Shown one piece after another: positions 35,818 to 46,980 of a stretch of DNA of 64,000 nt (positions are counted from its first letter, which is position 1; every line of letters begins with the position of its first letter). The position numbers were made by a program, and so were the translations under genes. The notes under the pieces are model-generated. The model ran no database searches, was not told the DNA's origin, and saw only the letters and a program-made list of their open reading frames with translations. Source of the DNA: Mycetohabitans endofungorum (GTDB taxonomy: Bacteria; Pseudomonadota; Gammaproteobacteria; Burkholderiales; Burkholderiaceae); assembly GCF_002927045.1 (NCBI RefSeq), contig NZ_PRDW01000001.1, positions 1-64,000 on the forward strand, given 5' to 3'.

Positions 35818-38655
35818 TTATGCCATGCTCCGGTGTTCGCCGTCCCCGAATAGGTTCGCCGTGCAGCGCCCGCACAGCGTCGGATGCTCGGTGTTCGTGC
35901 CCACTTCCTCGCGGTAATGCCAGCAGCGCTCGCACTTCGGGTACCGGGACGCGATCACGTCGATTGCCTCGTCGGCCTCGTTGTCAACCTTGATCAGCCG
36001 CGCCGCAGAGGTGATCAGCACGAATTTCAAGTCGTCACCGAGGCTCGCGAGGGTATCGTAGCGTGCGCCATGTGCGCGGATCTCGACTTCGGCCTGCAGC
36101 GACGAGCCGATCCGACCGGCTTCGCGCGCCGCTTCGAGCGCCTTGGTGACATCGCCGCGCAATTGGCGCACGAGCGCCCATTTATCCAACAACGCCGCGC
36201 CGTCGGGCAGCAGCGGATAGACGTAGTACGTTTCAGTGAAGATCGTCGTGCGCCCCGGCTGGAAGATCTTCCACGCTTCCTCCGCGGTAAACGACAGGAA
36301 GGGCGCGATCAGCCGCAGCAACCCATGCGTGATGTGGTACAGCGCTGACTGTGCGCTGCGCCGCGCGTGCGAGTCGACTGCCGACGTGTACAACCGGTCC
36401 TTGAGTACATCAAGATAGAAGCCGCCGAGGTCTTCTGAGCAGAAGGTCTGCAGCTTGGCCACGACAGGATGGAATTCGTACGCGTCATAGTGGTCGAGCG
36501 CCTCCTTTTGCAGCGCTGCGGCGCGTGCGAGTGCGTAGCGGTCGATCTCGAGCCACTGTTCGGGCAGCACCATGTTTCGGCTCGGGTCGAAATCCGACAG
36601 ATTCGCTAGCAGAAAGCGCAGCGTGTTACGGATCCGGCGGTAGCTTTCGACCACGCGCTTCAGGATCTCATCGGAGATCGACAGTTCGCCAGAGTAGTCG
36701 GTCGAGGCCACCCACAGGCGAATAATCTCGGCGCCGAGCTTGTTCGAGACTTCCTGCGGCGCGATCACGTTGCCGACCGATTTCGACATCTTCCGGCCTT
36801 GTCCGTCGACCGTAAAGCCGTGCGTCAACAGCGCCTTGTAGGGTGGTCGGCCATCGAGCATCGAGCCGGTGAGCAGCGACGAATGGAACCATCCGCGGTG
36901 CTGATCCGAGCCTTCAAGGTACAGGTCGGCGGGCCACTGCAGCTGTTGGGCGTGCGAGCCGCGCAGCACATGCCAGTGCGTTGTGCCGGAGTCAAACCAG
37001 ACGTCCAGCGTGTCGCGGTTCTTTTCATACAGGTCGGCGTCGTCGCCGAGCAACTCGCGCGCATCGAGCGATTGCCATGCCTCGATGCCATGTTGTTCGA
37101 CGCGTTGCGCAACCTGTTCGAGCAACTCCAGCGTGCGAGGGTGCAACTGGCCCGTCTCCTTGTGCACGAAGAATGCCATCGGCACGCCCCACTGGCGCTG
37201 GCGCGACAATGTCCAGTCGGGTCGATGCGCGATCATGTTGTGCAGTCGCTGCTTGCCCCACGCTGGATAGAACGCAGTGGCCTCGATGCCGTCGAGCGCG
37301 GTTTCGCGCAGCGTCTTGCCGCCACCGACGGGTGTCAGGTCCATGCCGGCAAACCATTGCGACGTCGCGCGGTAGATGATTGGCGTTTTGTGCCGCCAGC
37401 AATGCATATAGCTGTGCGCGTAATGGTTCGTGTGCAGCAACGAGCCGGCATCGCGCAACGCGTCGACGATCTTCGGGTTCGCATCCCAGATCGACAGGCC
37501 GCCGAACAGCGGCAACGATTCGATATAGCGGCCGTCGCCCATGACCGGGCTCAGGATGTCGTCATCGTCGATGCCATGCGCCTTGCACGACTGGAAGTCC
37601 TCAATGCCGTAGGCCGGCGACGAATGTACGACGCCGGTGCCGGAGTCGAGGGTCACGTAGTCGCCAAAATAGACCGGCGCAGTACGCTTGTAGCCCGGGT
37701 GCAGGTTGGCGAGCGGATGGTGGAAACGGATCCCGCCCAGCGCGGCACCCGGCGCCGACGCGATCACCGTGCCGTCTAGACCGTATGTGGCTAGGCACGG
37801 CTCGACGCGCTCGGAAGCCAGGATCAGCAATCCGCGCGGCGTATCCACGAGGCTGTACGACAGCTCTGGATTGACGTTCAACGCCTGGTTCGCGGGAATG
37901 GTCCACGGCGTGGTGGTCCAGATCACGATTGCGCCGTCGGCACCGGGCAACGACGGCATCCCGAACGCCTCGGCGATCCGGTCGGGCTCGGCAAAGGGAA
38001 ACGCGACGTCCACGGCGGGATCGACACGGTCCTTATATTCGACTTCCGCCTCGGCAAGTGCCGAACCGCAGTCAAAGCACCAGTTCACCGGCTTCAGGCC
38101 GCGGAACACATAGCCCTTCTCGAGAATGCGCGCGAGTGCACGGATTTCGTTCGCCTCGTTCGCGAAGTTCATCGTGCGATACGGGTTGTCCCAATTGCCG
38201 ATCAACCCAAGCCGGCGGAAATCGGCCTTCTGGCGCTCAATCTGCTCGGCGGCATACTCGCGTGCGTTACGTTGCACCTGCTCGACCGGCAGCGACTTGC
38301 CGAAGCGCTTCTCGATCTGGATTTCGATCGGCATGCCGTGACAATCCCATCCGGGTACATAATCCGCGTCAAAGCCGGCCATATTGCGTGCTTTGACGAT
38401 CATGTCTTTCAGGATCTTGTTGACTGCGTGTCCGATATGGATATCCCCGTTCGCATAGGGCGGGCCGTCGTGCAGCACGAACTTCGGTCGCCCCCGGCTG
38501 GCCTGTCGAATCGCTTCGTACACCTTGTTCTGTTGCCATTGCTGGACCCATTGCGGTTCGCGTTTGGGCAGGTCGCCGCGCATCGGAAACGGTGTGTCAA
38601 GCAGGTTGACAGGGTACTTGGAAGGCTGCTTGGAATCGGCTTTTTTGTCACTCAT
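35818..38655 (-). CDS. ileS: Isoleucyl-tRNA synthetase
   Basis: 945-residue class I synthetase. HIGH motif in [12 protein letters not shown] (about 70-80), KMSKS in [10 protein letters not shown] (about 620), the editing domain between them, and a C-terminal zinc finger CERCWHY...CGRC. Start at ATG 38655 ([10 protein letters not shown]). ribF lies 147 bp upstream. Confidence 0.97.
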   Translation of the reverse strand: MSDKKADSKQPSKYPVNLLDTPFPMRGDLPKREPQWVQQWQQNKVYEAIRQASRGRPKFVLHDGPPYANGDIHIGHAVNKILKDMIVKARNMAGFDADYVPGWDCHGMPIEIQIEKRFGKSLPVEQVQRNAREYAAEQIERQKADFRRLGLIGNWDNPYRTMNFANEANEIRALARILEKGYVFRGLKPVNWCFDCGSALAEAEVEYKDRVDPAVDVAFPFAEPDRIAEAFGMPSLPGADGAIVIWTTTPWTIPANQALNVNPELSYSLVDTPRGLLILASERVEPCLATYGLDGTVIASAPGAALGGIRFHHPLANLHPGYKRTAPVYFGDYVTLDSGTGVVHSSPAYGIEDFQSCKAHGIDDDDILSPVMGDGRYIESLPLFGGLSIWDANPKIVDALRDAGSLLHTNHYAHSYMHCWRHKTPIIYRATSQWFAGMDLTPVGGGKTLRETALDGIEATAFYPAWGKQRLHNMIAHRPDWTLSRQRQWGVPMAFFVHKETGQLHPRTLELLEQVAQRVEQHGIEAWQSLDARELLGDDADLYEKNRDTLDVWFDSGTTHWHVLRGSHAQQLQWPADLYLEGSDQHRGWFHSSLLTGSMLDGRPPYKALLTHGFTVDGQGRKMSKSVGNVIAPQEVSNKLGAEIIRLWVASTDYSGELSISDEILKRVVESYRRIRNTLRFLLANLSDFDPSRNMVLPEQWLEIDRYALARAAALQKEALDHYDAYEFHPVVAKLQTFCSEDLGGFYLDVLKDRLYTSAVDSHARRSAQSALYHITHGLLRLIAPFLSFTAEEAWKIFQPGRTTIFTETYYVYPLLPDGAALLDKWALVRQLRGDVTKALEAAREAGRIGSSLQAEVEIRAHGARYDTLASLGDDLKFVLITSAARLIKVDNEADEAIDVIASRYPKCERCWHYREEVGTNTEHPTLCGRCTANLFGDGEHRSMA

Positions 38656-38802
38656 GATTGGGATGGTGGAGAAGTTCGGCGGCCGCTGACTGCGCATGCC
38701 GGTCGCATCGGCGAAGCACGGCATGTCGCGCGGGCGCGGGGCACATGTCGTCGGCCCCAACACGCGTCGCCGCGCACCTTGCCGGTACACAGCGACCCAG
38801 CG

Positions 38803-39861
38803 CTATCTAATTCGGTCGGTGGCGGACGTCGCGAAATCGCCGCCCGGGCCGGGGCCGCCACGTTGCTCGGGCTGCTTGGCGGGATGGGTTGGCACCGCCG
38901 CCCAGTCGGGGTCGGCCGGCGCCCGGTCGCCTTGCGTGGCGAAGTATTCACGGGCGGCGGCAACATCGCACGCGATCGCCCGGCCGAGCGCCTCCAGGTC
39001 CACAAACTTCTGTTCGTCGCGCAATTTCTCAAGGAATTCGACCCGCACCAGCTTGCCGTACGCGTCGCCATGCCAGTCCAGCAGATGCACTTCCAATAGG
39101 ACGCGGCCGGAATCGTCCACGGTCGGGCGCCAGCCCAGGCTGGCTACGCCAGGCAACGGGCCCGCCTCAATGCCGTGCACCTGCACAATAAAGATGCCGG
39201 CCAGCGCGGGGCGCTTGTGCGAGATCGGCAGATTCAGCGTCGGAAAGCCCAGGTCACGTCCCAGTTTCATGCCATGCACGACGTGGCCGCTGATTACAAT
39301 CGCCCGGCCGAGCGCGGTGCGAGCCGCCGCGAGGTCGCCCGCAACGAGCGAGGCGCGCACGGCCGAGCTGGAGATGCGCGCGCCGGATGGGTCCGCCACG
39401 GTGGGCATCTGCTCGACCTCGAAGCCATACTGCGCGCCGGCCGCCTTCAGCGACAGGAAGTCACCGGCGCGCTTTGCCCCGTATCGGAAGTCGTCGCCGA
39501 TCATCACCCAGCGCGCGTGTAATCCGTTGACGATGATGTGCTCGACGAACGCGGCCGGCGACTGGCTGGCGAACGTATGATTGAAATGCTCGACGACGAC
39601 CCGGTCCACGCCGTTGCGCCGCAATGCCTCGAGCTTATCGCGCAGCATCGCGATGCGCGGCGGTGCGCCGGCCGGGTCGAAGAACTCGCGGGGGTGCGGT
39701 TCGAACGTCATCACGCAGACCGGCAGCGCGCGCGCGTTGGCGGCGGCGCGAACCCGCGCCAGCAACGCCTGGTGGCCGCGATGCACGCCGTCGAAGTTGC
39801 CGATCGTCAACGCGCAGGGCGCGCGGCTCTCGGCATTTGGAAGACCCCTGAAGACTCTCAC
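38803..39861 (-). CDS. ribF: Bifunctional riboflavin kinase/FAD synthetase
   Basis: Makes FMN and FAD. Adenylyltransferase domain at the start (LTIGNFDGVHRGHQALLARV), kinase domain with GRDLGFPTLNLPI. I choose GTG 39861 (RVFRGLPNAESRAP), which matches the usual start of relatives; the open frame extends 23 codons further without homology. 352 residues, slightly long at the C-terminus (proline/glycine-rich tail). First gene of the ribF-ileS-lspA series; divergent from purN. Confidence 0.94.
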   Translation of the reverse strand: MRVFRGLPNAESRAPCALTIGNFDGVHRGHQALLARVRAAANARALPVCVMTFEPHPREFFDPAGAPPRIAMLRDKLEALRRNGVDRVVVEHFNHTFASQSPAAFVEHIIVNGLHARWVMIGDDFRYGAKRAGDFLSLKAAGAQYGFEVEQMPTVADPSGARISSSAVRASLVAGDLAAARTALGRAIVISGHVVHGMKLGRDLGFPTLNLPISHKRPALAGIFIVQVHGIEAGPLPGVASLGWRPTVDDSGRVLLEVHLLDWHGDAYGKLVRVEFLEKLRDEQKFVDLEALGRAIACDVAAAREYFATQGDRAPADPDWAAVPTHPAKQPEQRGGPGPGGDFATSATDRIR

Positions 39862-40007
39862 GATGATTGGCCGGTCGGGCTGCGGCGTTCGATCGCCGCG
39901 CCGACGCATCGCGCCGGCGCGTTGCCGCAAAGCCCACGATTATAAACGCTCGCACCCGATTTCGGCGGGAACCGGCGGATCGGCGCAGGCAGCAGGGGCG
40001 CCGATGA

Positions 40008-40013
40008 TAAAAT
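40008..40013 (+). promoter_or_regulatory. -10-like box directly before purN
   Basis: TAAAAT ends 6 bp before the purN ATG, so a start 7 nt downstream would fall on the start codon. The -35 is weak. Confidence 0.3.
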
Positions 40014-40019
40014 CCATGG

Positions 40020-40661
40020 ATGAAAAAACTCGTCATCCTGATTTCCGGACGCGGCTCCAACATGGAGGCGATCGTACGCGCGTGCGCCGTGCAACGCTGG
40101 CCGGCGCGCGTTGCCGCGGTCGTGTCCAACCGCCCCGACGCCGCAGGCTTGGCGTTCGCTGCTGCACACGGCATCGCCACGGCAGTCGTCGACCACACGC
40201 AGTTCGACGGGCGCGATGCATTCGATGCGGCGCTGGCGCAGGTGCTGGACGCGCATGAGCCGGACCTCGTCGTGCTGGCCGGCTTCATGCGCGTGCTAAC
40301 GCCGGCGTTCGTCGAGCGCTATGCGGCCCGCATGATGAACGTGCATCCATCGTTGCTACCGAGCTTCACGGGTCTGCATACGCATCAGCGCGCATTGGAC
40401 GCGGGCGTCGCGGTGCACGGCGCCACGGTCCATTTCGTGACCGCCGCACTGGACCATGGCCCGATCATTGCGCAGGGCGTGGTGCCGGTGCTCGCCGGCG
40501 ACGATGCCGCTGCGCTTGCTGCACGGGTGCTGCGCTTGGAGCACGAGCTCTATCCGCGCGCGGTGCGCTGGTTTGTCGAGGATCGGCTGCGCGTGCGTGA
40601 CGGCCGGGTGGAGTTGGCGGCTGCCGAGCCACGGCTGCTGTTTGGCGGGAACACGGTATGA
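40020..40661 (+). CDS. purN: Phosphoribosylglycinamide formyltransferase 1
   Basis: Third step of purine synthesis, using 10-formyl-THF. 213 residues; LISGRGSNMEAIV near the start, the catalytic region NVHPSLLPSFTGLHTHQRAL and GATVHFVTAALDHGPIIAQ are intact. It overlaps the methyltransferase gene by 4 bp (ATGA). Confidence 0.96.
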   Translation: MKKLVILISGRGSNMEAIVRACAVQRWPARVAAVVSNRPDAAGLAFAAAHGIATAVVDHTQFDGRDAFDAALAQVLDAHEPDLVVLAGFMRVLTPAFVERYAARMMNVHPSLLPSFTGLHTHQRALDAGVAVHGATVHFVTAALDHGPIIAQGVVPVLAGDDAAALAARVLRLEHELYPRAVRWFVEDRLRVRDGRVELAAAEPRLLFGGNTV

Positions 40662-41944
40662 AGCTACATGGATTTTTGATCGGCCAGACCGAGGCGTTGC
40701 TCGCCGACGTACTGAAGTTTGCCGGTCCGGCCGACGCGGCCACGAGCCGATTCTTTCGCGCGCATCCGAAGCTTGGCCACGCCGAGCGTGGGGTGATTGC
40801 CGAGGCGGTATTTGCGGTGCTGCGCCGCAAGATGGAATATGGGCATTTGGCCGAGAGCGGCAGCGGCACGCCGGCACGTCGGCTGGCGCTGCTTGGCTTG
40901 ATGCAGACCGCTGGCCTGAACGCGTTGCGCCCGCATGTGTCGCAACAGGAATTCGCGTGGCTCGACCATGTGTCGAAGATCGATCCGGCGAGCCTGCCGG
41001 CGCGCGTGCGCACGAACCTGCCGCCATGGATCGAGGCTGCGCTGGGCGTCCGTCTGGCAACCACCGATGCCGGGCCGGATGCGGTGGCGCAGGAGCTGGC
41101 GCGGCTCGCCGCGGCGCTGAACTATCCGGCGCCGCTGGACCTGCGCGCCAACCCGATCCGCGCCAATCGCGATGCGGTGCTCGCCGCGCTGGCGGAGGCT
41201 GGCGTGCAAGCGGAGCCGACGCCGTATGCGCCGCTGGGTATCCGGGTGGCCGGCAAGCCTGCGATCCATACGTTGGCCGCTTTCCAGCAAGGATGGTTCG
41301 AGGTACAGGACGAGGGCAGCCAGCTGTTGTGCCAGCTAGTCGCGCCGCGCCGCGGCGAGATGGTTGTCGATTTTTGCGCCGGAGCGGGCGGCAAGACGCT
41401 CGCGTTGGGTGCAATGATGCGCTCGTCCGGGCGGCTGTACGCGTTCGATGTGTCCGACAAACGGTTAGGCAAGCTCAAGCCCAGGCTCGCGCGTAGCGGC
41501 TTGTCGAACGTGCACCCGGTCGTTATCGATAGCGAGCATGATGTGAAGATCAAGCGGTTGGCCGGCAAGATCGATCGCGTGCTGGTCGATGCGCCATGTA
41601 GTGGCCTGGGTACGCTGCGCCGCAATCCGGATCTCAAGTGGCGTCAAACGCCGCAATCGGTCGCTGAGTTGACGGTGAAACAGGCATCGATCCTCGCCGC
41701 CGCCGCGCGACTGCTCAAGCCGGGCGGACGGCTTGTCTACGCGACGTGCAGTTTGCTTGGTGACGAGAACGAGGGCATCGTCGAGTCATTCATCGCGGCT
41801 CACCCGATGTTCGAACGCGTGCCGGCGAGCCGGGTGCTGGCCGATCAAAAGATCGCGCTCGATACCGGCGATGACCTGACGCTGTGGCCGCACCGGCACA
41901 GCACCGACGGCTTCTTTGCGGCAGTGATGCAACGGGTGGCGTGA
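40658..41944 (+). CDS. RsmB/NOP-type RNA cytosine-5 methyltransferase
   Basis: 428 residues. The helical N-terminal part (1-150) precedes a methyltransferase domain with motif I DFCAGAGGKTLALGA, motif IV DAPCSGLGTLRRNPDLKW and motif VI YATCSLL; the two catalytic cysteines are both there. Modifies rRNA or tRNA at m5C; whether it is RsmB itself is uncertain. Coupled to purN and followed 1 bp later by the MscS gene. Confidence 0.9.
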   Translation: MKLHGFLIGQTEALLADVLKFAGPADAATSRFFRAHPKLGHAERGVIAEAVFAVLRRKMEYGHLAESGSGTPARRLALLGLMQTAGLNALRPHVSQQEFAWLDHVSKIDPASLPARVRTNLPPWIEAALGVRLATTDAGPDAVAQELARLAAALNYPAPLDLRANPIRANRDAVLAALAEAGVQAEPTPYAPLGIRVAGKPAIHTLAAFQQGWFEVQDEGSQLLCQLVAPRRGEMVVDFCAGAGGKTLALGAMMRSSGRLYAFDVSDKRLGKLKPRLARSGLSNVHPVVIDSEHDVKIKRLAGKIDRVLVDAPCSGLGTLRRNPDLKWRQTPQSVAELTVKQASILAAAARLLKPGGRLVYATCSLLGDENEGIVESFIAAHPMFERVPASRVLADQKIALDTGDDLTLWPHRHSTDGFFAAVMQRVA

Positions 41945-41945
41945 C

Positions 41946-43304
41946 ATGCAGGATCGGATACTGACCCACCTGTTCGGCGACTTGATCCGCGACCTCGGCC
42001 AGCCGGCGATGCTCTGGCAAGTCGTTGCGCTGATCGGCGCGCTAGCGCTGGCATGGGGGCTTGCCGGTTATGTCCGCAAGCGGCTGGATGCGTATCGACG
42101 CGCCCGCAACGCGGCGGTGCGTTTCGGCGCGGATGGGCTGAACAAGGCGTTATTTCCGTTCCTCGGCTGGTTGATTGTGGGCGGCACGGGGCTTGTGTTA
42201 GGTCAGGCGATGAAAACGCCGCTACTGGAACTCGCGCGGGTACCGCTGTTCGGTATTGCGCTGATCTATGTGGCGTTGTACCTGATGCGCCGGGTGTTTT
42301 CCCGGGACGGGCACTTGCACGGGCTCGCGTACCTGGTCGAGAAAATCGTCACCGTGCTGGTATGGGCCGGCATGGCGCTGACCGTGATGGGCATTCAGGA
42401 CGAAGTGCTGCACTGGATGGCCAGCGTGCAATTTCGCGTGGCCACCGCGCACGTGAGCCTGTTGTCGCTGTGCAACGGCCTGCTGTGGGTCATGATCGCA
42501 TTGATCGGCGCGCTGTGGGCGGGCCGCGCGCTGGACGAGCGGCTGCTGCGGGCCAACTCACTTGATGCGAACCTGCAGGTCGTGCTGTCGCGCATCGGTC
42601 GTGCGTCGTTGATCCTGGCCGCGGTGCTCGTGAGCCTGTCGATCGTTGGCATCGATATCACTGTACTTGGCGTATTCGGCGGTGCACTCGGCGTCGGGCT
42701 GGGCTTTGGATTGCAGAAGATTGCCAGCAACTACGTGTCGGGGTTCATCATCCTGCTGGACCGCTCGCTGCGGCTCGGTGATACGATTTGCGTGGGCGGT
42801 CTGCAAGGCCGGGTCACGCAGATTCGCACCCGCTACACAGTGGTGCGTGGGCTGGATGGCGTCGAGACGCTGGTGCCGAACGAGAAGCTGATCACCGACA
42901 TCGTGCAGAACCAGTCGTCGTTCCTCACGCGCGGCTGGACCAAGGTGTCGGTCCAAGTAGCGTATGGTACGGACGTGGACCTCGCGATGCGCGTGCTCGT
43001 CCAAGCCACGCAGGGTGTGGAGCGCGTGTTGCAGGATCCGGCGCCTTGCCCCTATCTTGCCGGATTCGGTGCCGACGGGATCAACCTGGAGCTGGGATTC
43101 TGGATCGCCGAAGCGGCACTCGGCACCACGTCGGTGCGTTCGGCCGTCAACTACAATATCTGGGCGGGTTTCAACGCGCACGGTATCCGTGTTCCGTCCG
43201 CGCAGCACGAGGTGCGGATCCTGAATGCCGCCGCCGTCAAATCGGCGCCCGCCGCCATTGAACCGATGCCGGTCGCCACGGTCGAAGCAGGAAAACCAGC
43301 TTGA
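41946..43304 (+). CDS. MscS-family mechanosensitive channel
   Basis: 452 residues with about six hydrophobic segments, more than the three of E. coli MscS. The pore helix and following beta domain are clear: FGGALGVGLGFGLQKIASNYVSG (about 245-267) and LDRSLRLGDTICVGG, then VETLVPNEKLI. Releases solutes on hypo-osmotic shock. Operon with purN and the methyltransferase. Confidence 0.92.
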   Translation: MQDRILTHLFGDLIRDLGQPAMLWQVVALIGALALAWGLAGYVRKRLDAYRRARNAAVRFGADGLNKALFPFLGWLIVGGTGLVLGQAMKTPLLELARVPLFGIALIYVALYLMRRVFSRDGHLHGLAYLVEKIVTVLVWAGMALTVMGIQDEVLHWMASVQFRVATAHVSLLSLCNGLLWVMIALIGALWAGRALDERLLRANSLDANLQVVLSRIGRASLILAAVLVSLSIVGIDITVLGVFGGALGVGLGFGLQKIASNYVSGFIILLDRSLRLGDTICVGGLQGRVTQIRTRYTVVRGLDGVETLVPNEKLITDIVQNQSSFLTRGWTKVSVQVAYGTDVDLAMRVLVQATQGVERVLQDPAPCPYLAGFGADGINLELGFWIAEAALGTTSVRSAVNYNIWAGFNAHGIRVPSAQHEVRILNAAAVKSAPAAIEPMPVATVEAGKPA

Positions 43305-43387
43305 TTCCTTTTCTATGTCACGCATTAGGGTATGTCGCGTACCAGGAGCTGCGACTGTGTGCCGCGCAACAGCAAATCATTTTGTGA

Positions 43388-43403
43388 CAGGCGCTTGCGC
43401 CTG
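43388..43403. other. Perfect hairpin in the gap before the desaturase gene
   Basis: CAGGCGC-TT-GCGCCTG is a perfect inverted repeat overlapping a second one (CTGATCAG) and just ahead of a TAGAAT at 43410-43415. It may be an operator for the desaturase promoter. Confidence 0.4.
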
Positions 43404-43466
43404 ATCAGGTAGAATCCTGAACTAGCCCTTTCGCTGACCGCCGTGGCAGGTCACGTCCGATGCTTC

Positions 43467-43491
43467 AATCGGGCGGTTTTTCCGATTTTTT
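43467..43491 (+). terminator. Terminator-like hairpin upstream of the desaturase gene
   Basis: AATCGG/CCGATT stem with a 9-nt loop followed by TTTT, 163 bp after the MscS stop and 25 bp before the desaturase start. It could end the purN operon or attenuate the desaturase. Confidence 0.5.
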
Positions 43492-43515
43492 GGGTATTAT
43501 TTTCTGGGTATAACT

Positions 43516-44712
43516 TTGCTGAATTCCGTGCTTGATTTCGTTGCCCATGGCCTGCTGAACTGGTCTTGGTGGCAAATCGTGCTCTATACGCTCGTGATGA
43601 CGCACATCACGATCATCGGTGTTACCGTCTACCTGCATCGGCACCAGGCGCACCGCGCGTTGGACATGCATCCGATCGCCAGCCACTTCTTCCGCTTCTG
43701 GCTATGGCTGACCACGGGCATGGTCACCGGTCAGTGGGCGGCGATCCATCGCAAGCATCATGCGAAATGCGAGACCGACGAGGATCCGCACAGTCCGCAG
43801 ACGCGCGGGATATGGAAAGTGCTGCTCGAAGGCGCCGAACTGTACCGCGCCGAGGCGAAGAACGAGCAAACGCTGAAGAAGTACGGGCACGGTACGCCGG
43901 ACGATTGGCTCGAGCGGCATGTCTATGCGAAGCATGCAGTGCTCGGCGTGACGATTATGGCGTTGATCGACCTAGCGCTGTTCGGCATCGTCGGCATTTC
44001 GGTGTGGGCCATCCAGATGGTGTGGATTCCGTTCTGGGCCGCCGGCGTGGTCAACGGCCTCGGCCATTTCTGGGGCTACCGCAATTTCAACTGTGCGGAT
44101 GCGAGCACGAACCTGTTTCCGTGGGGCATCCTGATCGGTGGCGAGGAATTGCACAACAATCACCATACCTACGCGACGTCGGCCAAGCTGTCTAACAAGT
44201 GGTACGAGTTCGACATCGGCTGGGTGTACATCCGGATCATGTCTGCATGCCGGCTCGCGAAGGTGAAGAAAATCGCGCCGACGCCGAGGCTGGCGGCGCG
44301 CAAGGCGGCGCCAGACCTGGACACATTGCACGCGGTGCTGGCCAACCGCTACGAGGTGATGGCGCGCTACGCGAAAACGGTCAAGCGGGTGTACCGGCAG
44401 GAGTTGGCGCAGTTAAAAGAATTGGGCGCGCGCGAGAAGTATGCGCTGATCAAGGGCGCGCGCAAGTGGATCCACAAGGACGAGGCCGGTCTGGACGAGC
44501 CGCAGAAACGGCAGTTGGTGCAGATTTTCGCCAGCAGCCAGCGCCTGCGCACATACTACCAATTGCGCACGGAACTCGCGCAGATATGGGATCGCTCGAA
44601 CGCGTCACGCGAGCAGTTGCTGGCGCACTTGCAGGACTGGTGCCATCGCGCGGAGCAAAGCGGCATCCAGGCATTGCAGGAATTCGCACTGCGCTTGCGC
44701 CGCTATGCGTAA
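43516..44712 (+). CDS. Acyl-CoA/acyl-lipid fatty acid desaturase
   Basis: 398-residue membrane di-iron desaturase. Three histidine boxes: HRHQAH (41-46), HRKHH (78-82) and HNNHH (about 212-216); several hydrophobic segments between. C-terminal extension (about 260-398) is helical and charged. Likely delta-9 type, adjusting membrane fluidity. The first codon of the open frame is TTG; GTG at 43528 is an alternative, and no ATG fits the N-terminus. Confidence 0.92.
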   Translation: MLNSVLDFVAHGLLNWSWWQIVLYTLVMTHITIIGVTVYLHRHQAHRALDMHPIASHFFRFWLWLTTGMVTGQWAAIHRKHHAKCETDEDPHSPQTRGIWKVLLEGAELYRAEAKNEQTLKKYGHGTPDDWLERHVYAKHAVLGVTIMALIDLALFGIVGISVWAIQMVWIPFWAAGVVNGLGHFWGYRNFNCADASTNLFPWGILIGGEELHNNHHTYATSAKLSNKWYEFDIGWVYIRIMSACRLAKVKKIAPTPRLAARKAAPDLDTLHAVLANRYEVMARYAKTVKRVYRQELAQLKELGAREKYALIKGARKWIHKDEAGLDEPQKRQLVQIFASSQRLRTYYQLRTELAQIWDRSNASREQLLAHLQDWCHRAEQSGIQALQEFALRLRRYA

Positions 44713-44760
44713 AGGCAGGCGTCGGTAAATTCCGTTACACTTGGAGTCCGTCCTGCCACA

Positions 44761-44788
44761 AAAACCCCGCACAGGCGGGGTTTTTTTG
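44761..44788 (+). terminator. Terminator of the desaturase gene
   Basis: AAAACCCCGC-ACAG-GCGGGGTTTTTTT, 48 bp after the stop. Confidence 0.92.
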
Positions 44789-44878
44789 TTTCGGCGCACG
44801 ATGAGGCAACCCGCGTGCATCACCGGGATAACGCGGGCGGTGGCGCGGGCGATGATATTGAGCAGCGAGAGGATGACG

Positions 44879-46018
44879 ATGGACCAGCGTTCGATCAAGA
44901 CGGTCGAGTTCGACAAACCGGTGATGCCCGGCGGGGCTTGCAGCGTCGGGCAGGCATGGGCGCGCGTGCCGCAGAGCCCGTCGACGGCCGAGCGCGCCGA
45001 GCTGCGCGCGTGCATCCGCGAGTGGTTGATTCGGCAGCAGGCCGTGCTGGTCGCCCATTATTACGTCGACCCGGAGCTGCAGTCGCTAGCGGAGGAAACC
45101 GGAGGGTGCGTCGCCGATTCGCTGGAAATGGCCCGGTTCGGCCGTGATCACGACGCCCGTACCCTGGTCGTGGCCGGCGTGCGTTTCATGGGCGAGACCG
45201 CGAAGATCCTGAGCCCCGAAAAACGCGTGTTGATGCCGGACCTGGATGCGACGTGCTCGCTCGATCTAGGTTGTCCTGCCGACCAGTTTGCCGCGTTCTG
45301 CGACGCCCATCCCGACCGGACCGTCGTCGTGTACGCGAACACGAGCGCGGCGGTTAAGGCCCGTGCGCACTGGATGGTGACTTCGTCAATCGGGCTGGAT
45401 ATCGTCGCTGCGCTGCATGCGCGCGGCGAGAAGATCTTGTGGGCGCCGGACCGCCATCTGGGCGGCTACATTCAGCGCAAGACCGGCGCCGATATGCTGA
45501 TGTGGCAGGGCTCGTGTCTCGTGCACGACGAGTTCAAGGGGGTTGAGCTTGACCTGTTGCGCGCCGAGCATCCGGACGCCAAGGTACTTGTGCATCCTGA
45601 GTCGCCGGAATCGGTCGTTGCGCAGGCTGACGTAGTCGGCTCGACCACGCAACTGATCGACGCGGCGAAGGCGCTTGACGCGACCCGCTTCATCGTGGCT
45701 ACCGACCTGGGCATCCTATACAAGATGCAGGCGGCGGCGCCGGGCAAGACGTTCATCGCCGCGCCGACCGCGGGCAACAGCGCGACGTGCAAAAGCTGTG
45801 CGCATTGCCCATGGATGGCGATGAACGGCCTCGCTAATCTTGCCGCCGTGCTGCAGTCCGGTGCGAACGAGATATTCGTCGATCCGGCCATCGCCGAGCG
45901 TGCGCGGATGCCGATCGACCGCATGCTGGACTTCGCTGCACAGAAGAAGCGCAATGTGCGGGCCAGCGGCGACCTGGCGCGCGATGATGCGTTATTTCGA
46001 CATATGGGGGCCGCATGA
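44879..46018 (+). CDS. nadA: Quinolinate synthase
   Basis: Condenses iminoaspartate with DHAP to quinolinate; [4Fe-4S] enzyme. 379 residues with [17 protein letters not shown], cysteines in [16 protein letters not shown] and [11 protein letters not shown], and the substrate segment [14 protein letters not shown] choose ATG 44879 because AGAGG lies 7 nt ahead; ATG 44873 directly follows that site with no spacing. It overlaps nadC by 4 bp. Confidence 0.95.
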   Translation: MDQRSIKTVEFDKPVMPGGACSVGQAWARVPQSPSTAERAELRACIREWLIRQQAVLVAHYYVDPELQSLAEETGGCVADSLEMARFGRDHDARTLVVAGVRFMGETAKILSPEKRVLMPDLDATCSLDLGCPADQFAAFCDAHPDRTVVVYANTSAAVKARAHWMVTSSIGLDIVAALHARGEKILWAPDRHLGGYIQRKTGADMLMWQGSCLVHDEFKGVELDLLRAEHPDAKVLVHPESPESVVAQADVVGSTTQLIDAAKALDATRFIVATDLGILYKMQAAAPGKTFIAAPTAGNSATCKSCAHCPWMAMNGLANLAAVLQSGANEIFVDPAIAERARMPIDRMLDFAAQKKRNVRASGDLARDDALFRHMGAA

Positions 46019-46941
46019 TGGGCGTGACCGGGATGGGCAGCGAGATCCGCACGGTGGCGGCGCCACAATGGGATGGCTATGAGCAAATCCGTCACGACTA
46101 CGGTGATGCGTTGATGACCGCGCTGCGTCAGAACGTGCAGGACGCGCTGGCGGAGGATGTTGGCGCATGTGACTGGACGGGCTTGCTCGTGCCTGCAGAC
46201 GACGTGTTCGATGCCCGGATCATCGTGCGTGAGCCCGCGGTGCTGTGCGGCGTACTCTGGTTCGCCGAAGTGATGCGCAGCGTCGATGCCCGCATCGAAC
46301 TGTCATGGCATTATCGCGAAGGCGAATGGATGCGCGCCGATACGCCGGTGTGCTCGTTGCGGGGCCCTGCGCGCGCACTGTTGACGGCTGAGCGCAATGG
46401 CTTGAACTTCCTGCAATTGTTGTCCGGCGTCGCGACGGCCACGCGCCGATACGTCGAGGCGATTGCCGGCACCCGGGCGCGGATTCTCGATACGCGCAAG
46501 ACGCTGCCTGGCCTGCGGCTGGCGCAAAAGTATGCCGTTCGGGTCGGCGGCGGTGACAACCAGCGGCTGGCACTGTATGACGGCATCCTAATTAAGGAAA
46601 ATCATATTGCGGCCGCGGGCGGTGTCGCCGCTGCGCTGCAGGCCGCGTATGCATTGCAGGCGGGCGTGCCGGTGCAGGTCGAGGTCGAGACGCTCGAACA
46701 GCTGCGAGTGGCACTGGCGCATCGTGCTCAATCGGTGTTGCTGGACAACTTCACGCTGGACATGATGCGTGATGCGGTTGCGCTGAACGATCATCGGGCG
46801 TTGCTTGAGGTCTCCGGGGGCGTTGGCTTGGACACGGTGCGCGATATCGCGGCGACCGGCGTGGATCGAATATCGATTGGCGCACTGACCAAGGACGTGC
46901 GCGCGACCGACTATTCGATGCGAATCCTCGATCGCGCGTAG
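46015..46941 (+). CDS. nadC: Nicotinate-nucleotide pyrophosphorylase (carboxylating)
   Basis: Turns quinolinate and PRPP into nicotinate mononucleotide. 308 residues; [45 protein letters not shown] and EVSGGVG are the family blocks. Coupled to nadA (ATGA) and convergent with nadB 39 bp on. Confidence 0.97.
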   Translation: MMGVTGMGSEIRTVAAPQWDGYEQIRHDYGDALMTALRQNVQDALAEDVGACDWTGLLVPADDVFDARIIVREPAVLCGVLWFAEVMRSVDARIELSWHYREGEWMRADTPVCSLRGPARALLTAERNGLNFLQLLSGVATATRRYVEAIAGTRARILDTRKTLPGLRLAQKYAVRVGGGDNQRLALYDGILIKENHIAAAGGVAAALQAAYALQAGVPVQVEVETLEQLRVALAHRAQSVLLDNFTLDMMRDAVALNDHRALLEVSGGVGLDTVRDIAATGVDRISIGALTKDVRATDYSMRILDRA

Positions 46942-46980
46942 CCCTCGGTGCCGAACTGCCGCGGGTGCAGCCACGGGCGA